NCBI GenBank assembly: GCA_947396885.1
Contig: OX377202.1
Location: 77,782,643 to 77,846,642 of the forward strand
DNA length: 64,000 nt
Reading direction: 5' to 3'
From: Heligmosomoides polygyrus polygyrus
Taxonomy: Eukaryota; Nematoda; Chromadorea; Rhabditida; Heligmosomidae
Below, one piece after another: positions 61,901 to 64,000 of the stretch. Each line of letters starts with the position of its first letter. Position 1 is the stretch's first letter. Both the position numbers and the translations under genes were made by a program. The notes beneath the pieces were generated by a model. The model did no database searches and was not told where the DNA came from. It was given only the letters and a program-made list of their open reading frames with translations.

Positions 61901-64000
61901 GTTCGTTTACTCTTCAGGAGTCGGTTAAGGTATCGCTTAAGTTTCCGTCGCGGTGTCGTGGGGGTGGGTCTTGTTCGGAAAACTCTCAGTCGAAGCAAAC
62001 AAAAACACTAGTCGCAGGAAATCGACCAAATAGTCCTCCAGAACACTGCGTCAGACCAAAGGACTGATGGAGGGTTCGTTTACTCTTCAGGAGTCGGTTA
62101 AGGTATCGCTTAAGTTTCCGTCTCGGTGTCGTGGGGGTGGGTCTTGTTCGGAAAACTCTCAGTCGAAGCAAACAAAAACACTAGTCGCAGGAAATCGACC
62201 AAATAGTCCTCCAGAACACTGCGTCAGACCAAAGGACTGATGGAGGGTTCGTTTACTCTTCAGGAGTCGGTTAAGGTATCGCTTAAGTTTCCGTCTCGGT
62301 GTCGTGGGGGTGGGTCTTGTTCGGAAAACTCTCAGTCGAAGCAAACTAAATATCGAGTCGCAGGAAACCGACCAAATAGTCCTCCAGAACACTGCGTCAG
62401 ACCAAAGGACTGATGGAGGGTTCGTTTACTCTTCAGGAGTCGGTTAAGGTATCGCTTAAGTTTCCGTCTCGGTGTCGTGCGGGTGGGTCTTGTTCGGAAA
62501 ACTCTCAGTCGAAGCAAACAAAAACACTAGTCGCAGGAAATCGACCAAATAGTCCTCCAAAACACTGCGTCAGACCAAAGGACTGATGGAGGGTTCGTTT
62601 ACTCTTCAGGAGTCGGTTAAGGTATCGCTTAAGTTTCCGTCTCGGTGTCGTGGGGGTGGGTCTTGTTCGGAAAACTCTCAGTCGAAGCAAACTAAATATC
62701 GAGTCGCAGGAAACCGACCAAATAGTCCTCTAGAACACTGCGTCAGACCAAAGGACTGATGGAGTGTTCGTTTACTCTTCAGGAGTCGGTTAAGGTATCG
62801 CTTAAGTTTCCGTCTCGGTGTCGTGGGGGTGGGTCTTGTTCGGAAAACTCTCAGTCGAAGCAAACAAAAACACTAGTCGCAGGAAACCGACCAAATAGTC
62901 CTCTAGAACACTGCGTCAGACCAAAGGACTGATGGAGGGTTCATTTACTCTTCAGGAGTCGGTTAAGGTATCGCTTAAGTTTCCGTCTCGGTGTCGTGGG
63001 GGTGGGTCTTGTTCGGAAAACTCTCAGTCGAAGCAAACTAAATATCGAGTCGCAGGAAACCGACCAAATAGTCCTCCAGAACACTGCGTCAGACCAAAGG
63101 ACTGATGGAGGGTTCGTTTACTCTTCAGGAGTCGGTTAAGGTATCGCTTAAGTTTCCGTCTCGGTGTCGTGGGGGTGGGTCTTGTTCGGAAAACTCTCAG
63201 TCGAAGCAAACAAAAACACTAGTCGCAGGAAATCGACCAAATAGTCCTCTAGAACACTGCGTCAGACCAAAGGACTGATGGAGGGTTCATTTACTCTTCA
63301 GGATTCGGTTAAGGTATCGCTTAAGTTTCCGTCTCGGTGTCGTGGGGGTGGGTCTTGTTCGGAAAACTCTCAGTCGAAGCAAACAAAAACACTAGTCGCA
63401 GGAAATCGACCAAATAGTCCTCCAGAACACTGCGTCAGACCAAAGGACTGATGGAGGGTTCGTTTACTCTTCAGGAGTCGGTTAAGGTATCGCTTAAGTT
63501 TCCGTCTCGGTGTCGTGGGGGTGGGTCTTGTTCGGAAAACTCTCAGTCGAAGCAAACTAAATATCGAGTCGCAGGAAACCGACCAAATAGTCCTCCAGAA
63601 CACTGCGTCAGACCAAAGGACTGATGGAGGGTTCGTTTACTCTTCAGGAGTCGGTTAAGGTATCGCTTAAGTTTCCGTCTCGGTGTCGTGGGGGTGGGTC
63701 TTGTTCGGAAAACTCTCAGTCGAAGCAAACAAAAACACTAGTCGCAGGAAATCGACCAAATAGTCCTCCAAAACACTGCGTCAGAACAAAGGACTGATGG
63801 AGGGTTCGTTTACTCTTCAGGAGTCGGTTAAGGTATCGCTTAAGTTTCCGTCTCGGTGTCGTGGGGGTGGGTCTTGTTCGGAAAACTCTCAGTCGAAGCA
63901 AACTAAATATCGAGTCGCAGGAAACCGACCAAATAGTCCTCTAGAACACTGCGTCAGACCAAAGGACTGATGGAGTGTTCGTTTACTCTTCAGGAGTCGG
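58997..64000 (+). repeat. Right-flank monomers to window end
   Basis: About 29 monomers without a clear higher-order unit. Private changes include AAAGAACTG near 60505, CCTCTAAAAC near 60829, GTCGCGG near 61950, TGCGGGT near 62480, CAGAACAAAGG near 63785 and CAGGATTC in a GGTTCAT monomer near 63303. CCTCCAAAAC K monomers at 62454 and 63665 resemble those at 1209 and 1900. The last monomer is cut at the window edge. Confidence 0.85.
60035..60206 (+). repeat. Chimeric 172-bp monomer with CAGACCAAGG
   Basis: The left side is Y with ACCGACC and CCTCCAGAAC and keeps the G of CAGACC. The right side has the one-A loss (CAAGG) and GGTTTGT of the 172-bp class. The two marks are otherwise coupled, so the switch lies within about 3 bases near 60154-60157. 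This junction creates the longest open frame of the window (104 codons from 60058), which I regard as fortuitous. Confidence 0.82.

Larger units (their letters stand above)
1..64000 (+). repeat. Satellite array, 173-bp monomer, about 370 copies
   Basis: Every line of the window is the same unit in direct tandem orientation; GCTTAAG recurs at 1, 173, 346, 518, 691, 864 and so on to 63838. Three lengths occur: 173 bp (most), 172 bp (one A lost in ACCAAAGG) and 167 bp (net 6-bp loss in the G-rich part). I found no inversion, no inserted element and no non-satellite base. Neither end of the array is in the window. A nucleosome-sized unit with higher-order repeats is usual for centromeric or other heterochromatic satellites of eukaryotes; that role is inferred here, since the sequence matches no satellite I can recall. 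The + strand label is arbitrary because no transcript direction is known. Confidence 0.99.

Noticed and set aside
1..64000. CRISPR array
   Set aside because: The whole 173-bp unit is repeated with no variable spacers between conserved short repeats.
1..64000. Ribosomal or tRNA gene cluster
   Set aside because: The unit is too short for rRNA. I found no tRNA cloverleaf, A/B-box pair or 5S-like internal promoter that I could support.
1..64000. Known satellites (human alpha, Arabidopsis 180-bp, maize CentC)
   Set aside because: Lengths are similar, but the monomer does not resemble the sequences of those families as I recall them. The 172-bp Tyba repeat of Rhynchospora is similar in length, but I cannot recall its sequence well enough to compare, so no assignment is made.
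1..64000. Inserted transposable elements or long terminal repeats inside the array
   Set aside because: Every interval between successive GCTTAAG sites that I checked was 167, 172 or 173 bp, leaving no room for an insertion.

Overview
The whole 64 kb window is one uninterrupted head-to-tail tandem satellite array. I see no gene, RNA gene, transposon or unique sequence. The repeat unit is 173 bp, with a linked 172-bp form and a 167-bp deletion form, giving about 370 monomers, all in the same orientation. Both window edges lie inside the array: the first base opens a monomer in the phase used here (monomers start at GCTTAAG), and the last monomer (from 63838) is cut after 163 bp. The first monomer is 47.7% GC (82 of 172, hand count) with a G excess on the + strand. 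CpG is not depleted.

The size, homogeneity and higher-order structure are those of a large eukaryotic satellite (centromeric, pericentromeric, subtelomeric or knob-like). A unit near 173 bp is about nucleosome-sized, like several known centromeric satellites, but I do not recognise this sequence. I cannot name the species or show that it is centromeric.

Monomers differ at a few linked diagnostic sites. The main one is a 9-bp patch with two forms. Form K has CAAAAACACTAGTCGC and form Y has CTAAATATCGAGTCGC. Other sites, written as + strand variants, are: ACCGACC/ACCGATC/ATCGACC/ACCAACC; CCTCTAGAAC/CCTCCAGAAC/CCTCCAAAAC; CAGACCAAAGG/CAAACCAAGG (the second is the 172-bp form); GGTTCGT/GGTTCAT/GGTTTGT/GTGTTCGT; CAGGAGTC/CAGGATTC/CAGAAGTC; TCTCGG/TCCCGG; CTTGTTCGG/CTTATTCGG; GGAAAACTC/GGAGAACTC/GGAAATCTC; and a net 6-bp loss in the G-rich part.

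Layout. (1) 1-11.8 kb: left flank of alternating Y and K monomers (346-bp dimer background), with a 15-monomer, 2,593-bp higher-order repeat at 3802-8987 and a partial third copy to 11.4 kb. (2) 11.8-51.7 kb: central domain, the only place where the ACCAACC, CTTATTCGG, CAGAAGTC, GGAAATCTC and 6-bp-loss variants occur. It holds 13 copies of a signature block (B block), seven of them inside an 8-monomer unit (H8) of 1,378 bp, and a tandem 19-monomer repeat of 3,273 bp at 15.6-22.1 kb. Islands of flank-like monomers (about 23.3-27.3 and 43.1-46.7 kb) interrupt it. (3) 51.7-64 kb: right flank, again without central variants. It carries a 3.47-kb segment nearly identical to one in the left flank 49.5 kb away.

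The picture is of very recent, repeated segmental amplification by unequal exchange or conversion: multi-kilobase copies differ by 0-5 bases, private mutations are few, and several monomers are chimeras with narrow breakpoints. The short open frames (61-104 codons) recurring every one to three monomers on both strands are by-products of the repeat.
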